From DASUMP01 sp036277635 (GTDB lineage: Bacteria > Actinomycetota > Acidimicrobiia > IMCC26256 > PALSA-610), in assembly GCA_036277635.1 (NCBI GenBank), contig DASUMP010000241.1, forward strand, positions 1-6,791: a stretch of 6,791 nucleotides of DNA. Reading direction: 5' to 3'. The notes beneath the pieces are model-generated. The model had not been told where the DNA came from. It searched no databases and saw only the letters and a list, made by a program, of their open reading frames with translations. The first letter of the stretch is position 1; the number at the start of each line of letters is the position of its first letter. The position numbers and the translations under genes were made by a program. This document shows, piece by piece, positions 5,824 through 6,791 of this stretch.

Positions 5824-5857
5824 TCTCCTGATCGGGGCGGCAGCGACGGGCACGGTA
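5824..5857 (-). promoter_or_regulatory. Possible -10 element and Shine-Dalgarno before glgP
   Basis: Read on the minus strand, TACCGT (5852-5857) fits TANNNT and would start a transcript with a leader of roughly 25-30 bases. AGGAGA (5824-5829) then lies four bases before the ATG at 5819. The ribosome site is clear. The promoter is tentative because no -35 is visible and the TACCGT is part of the palindrome CGGTACCG. Confidence 0.4.
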
Positions 5858-5876
5858 CCGGTTCGCCTCGATCGCC

Positions 5877-5892
5877 CGGCCGCCCACGGCCG
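5877..5892 (-). terminator. Short GC hairpin after the ATPase gene
   Basis: CGGCCG (5877-5882) and CGGCCG (5887-5892) pair around a CCCA loop, starting four bases after the ATPase stop on the minus strand. It may weaken read-through into glgP. The stem is short and no T-run follows, so this is tentative. Confidence 0.35.
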
Positions 5893-5896
5893 TGCC

Positions 5897-6283
5897 TCAG
5901 CGCGGCGTCGGCGGTTCGACGACGGCCCACACCGTCTTGGCGTCGGCGGTCAGCTCGTATCCCCACGACGCCGCGACTCGTTCGACGATCTGCAGCCCCG
6001 AACCGCGCGTCGTGCGCTGCACCTCCGGCGCGCGTTCCGGGAACGGATCGATCACCTCGACGCGCACGCCGCGCTCCGACGAGCTCAGCCGGACCCACAC
6101 CGTCATCGCCCATCCCGGTGCCGTCGCGTGCGAGATCGCGTTGGTCAGCAGCTCGGTCACCACGAGGCGCACGTCGTCGGCGAGCTCGGCCCGTCCGAAC
6201 CGCTCGAGAGTTTCGCCGGCCCACCGGCGAGCGACCGCCAGCTGGCTGCGGGAGGCGGCGACGGCGCGGGTCTCGGTGTCCAT
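5897..6283 (-). CDS. RsbW/SpoIIAB-like anti-sigma-factor serine kinase ATPase
   Basis: A 128-residue soluble protein made almost only of a GHKL (HATPase_c) ATP-binding domain, the size of actinobacterial RsbW-like proteins. Such proteins bind sigma factors and phosphorylate an anti-anti-sigma (STAS) partner; many in actinobacteria have other or unknown targets. The N-box is E44-LLT-N48-AISHA, the G1 region is VEVIDP with Asp79, and the G2 region is R93-G94-S95-G96-L97. The glycine that often follows the G1 aspartate in histidine kinases is absent, as is usual for this subfamily. The ATG at 6283 gives a normal N-terminus; no Shine-Dalgarno is present. The -10-like CATCCT (6289-6294) five bases upstream hints at a leaderless mRNA. 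The frame is open further upstream but reads as low-complexity. No sigma factor or STAS gene is in the window. glgP follows on the same strand. Confidence 0.85.
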   Translation of the reverse strand: MDTETRAVAASRSQLAVARRWAGETLERFGRAELADDVRLVVTELLTNAISHATAPGWAMTVWVRLSSSERGVRVEVIDPFPERAPEVQRTTRGSGLQIVERVAASWGYELTADAKTVWAVVEPPTPR

Positions 6284-6317
6284 GACGGAGGATGCAGAGC
6301 ACGGGGCGGGGATGCTC

Positions 6318-6344
6318 GCGACCGGCGGGTACCCGGTCGGTCGC
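6318..6344. repeat. Inverted repeat upstream of the ATPase gene
   Basis: GCGACCG (6318-6324) and CGGTCGC (6338-6344) are exact inverted repeats, and the palindrome GGGTACCC (6327-6334) lies between them. The centre is about 48 bases before the ATPase start, a usual position for a regulator site. It is an operator candidate only; GC-rich DNA forms such repeats readily. Confidence 0.3.
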
Positions 6345-6377
6345 GGCAGGAAACGACGATGCGTCTGCGGCGCGACG

Positions 6378-6411
6378 CGGTGGGAGACCGGCGCGGGCCG
6401 GTCTCCCACCG
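6378..6411 (-). terminator. Perfect 15-bp hairpin terminator
   Basis: The arms 6378-6392 and 6397-6411 are exact inverted repeats (minus the loop GCGG), including GGTGGGAGACC and its complement GGTCTCCCACC. It lies 21 bases past the stop of the right-edge gene and about 95 bases before the ATPase start. This is the strongest secondary structure in the window and fits a termination or 3'-end stabilising role. No T-run is present on either side. Confidence 0.7.
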
Positions 6412-6432
6412 TCCGCTCCGCTCGCCGCGCGG

Positions 6433-6791
6433 TCAGTCCTGGTACACGCCGATGCCTTCGATGATCACGAACTTGCCATCAGAGACGACGTCGATGGCGA
6501 GCGTCCCCTGGCGTGGGGAACCCCACGTCGCGACCGTGAACACCTGCGCGCGGTTCTTCGTGGGTGACGAGAGGTCGAGACGCGCGATCTCGGTGCCGTC
6601 CCACGTGACGCTCGCGACACCGCAGTCGGAACACGTGGTCGCGACGATCGCGATGCGCTCGCCGTAGACCAGCGTGCGCTTCGCCCGTGCTCCAACCTTC
6701 GTCGACCAGTACGCGGTCTGCTCGTACGCGCTGACCGGCGTGTACCGGGTGAAGCTGGGCGTGTACCCGAGCTCGTCGGCGGTCATCGGCA
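6433..6791 (-). CDS. C-terminal part of an unrecognised protein with beta-sandwich-like domain, 5'-truncated
   Basis: The frame is open to the right edge; an ATG at 6786 is in frame but has codons before it, so only the last 119 or so residues are present. The visible part is rich in alternating hydrophobic and polar residues and ends in strands such as GTLAIDVVSDGKFVIIEGIGVYQD-like beta sequence. The pattern of VTWDGTEIARLDL followed by a late hydrophobic strand resembles C-terminal beta-sandwich or carbohydrate-binding-like domains found on secreted and surface proteins. A CSDC pair (residues 53 and 56 counted from the ATG) could form a disulfide, in keeping with an exported protein. Without the N-terminus neither export nor function can be settled. 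Strand and stop are certain; a strong hairpin follows the stop. Confidence 0.75.
   Translation of the reverse strand, partial: PMTADELGYTPSFTRYTPVSAYEQTAYWSTKVGARAKRTLVYGERIAIVATTCSDCGVASVTWDGTEIARLDLSSPTKNRAQVFTVATWGSPRQGTLAIDVVSDGKFVIIEGIGVYQD

Noticed and set aside
5820..6302. In-frame upstream extension of glgP by 161 codons
   Set aside because: It overlaps the ATPase gene in another frame, is Arg-rich and shows no family similarity, whereas ATG 5819 has a good Shine-Dalgarno and the conserved N-terminus.
6284..6409. Upstream extension of the ATPase to about 170 residues
   Set aside because: The added residues are Pro/Arg-rich and would read through the strong hairpin at 6378-6411; ATG 6283 gives the usual family N-terminus.
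1..6791. A defence, toxin-antitoxin, biosynthetic or mobile system
   Set aside because: None of the gene products carries nuclease, transposase, integrase, reverse transcriptase or toxin signatures, and no CRISPR-like repeat array is present.

Overview
The window is very GC-rich DNA (about 70% by eye). Codons almost always end in G or C and GTG starts are common. Two genes have a TANNNT -10 element placed so that transcription would begin at, or within a base or two of, the start codon. This combination points to an actinomycete (Actinomycetota); Acidimicrobiia or a relative is my best guess, made without a database search. The content is ordinary chromosomal housekeeping and accessory metabolism. 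I see no mobile element, CRISPR array, rRNA, tRNA or prophage.

Left part (1-2825). A 5'-truncated GNAT acetyltransferase runs in from the left edge. A small metallophosphoesterase with its own, probably leaderless, promoter follows. It converges, with only nine bases between the stop codons, on a minus-strand gene for a stand-alone cyclic-nucleotide-binding-type domain that lacks the usual phosphate-binding arginine. Upstream of that gene is a candidate 22-residue peptide gene with a good Shine-Dalgarno sequence, followed by a GC hairpin. Divergent from it is osmC, a peroxiredoxin of the OsmC/Ohr superfamily, also apparently leaderless and followed by a long hairpin.

Middle (2826-3669). A 236-base intergenic stretch holds the osmC hairpin, a spaced heptamer repeat and a 14-bp perfect palindrome that fits a Crp/Fnr-type operator. 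A 79-residue three-helix membrane protein gene follows and converges on a 117-residue minus-strand membrane protein gene.

Right part (3670-6791), all minus strand. In transcription order: the 3' end of a gene whose C-terminal region looks like a beta-sandwich domain, a perfect 15-bp hairpin, a 128-residue RsbW/SpoIIAB-like serine-kinase ATPase, a 708-residue alpha-glucan phosphorylase (GT35), and the 117-residue membrane protein. The phosphorylase would release glucose-1-phosphate from stored glycogen or maltodextrin. The ATPase is of the kind that controls sigma factors by partner switching, but no direct link to glycogen use can be shown here.

I found no convincing undescribed multi-gene system. 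The items most worth a second look are the small peptide gene, the atypical cNMP-type protein, the Crp-like palindrome and the leaderless promoters.
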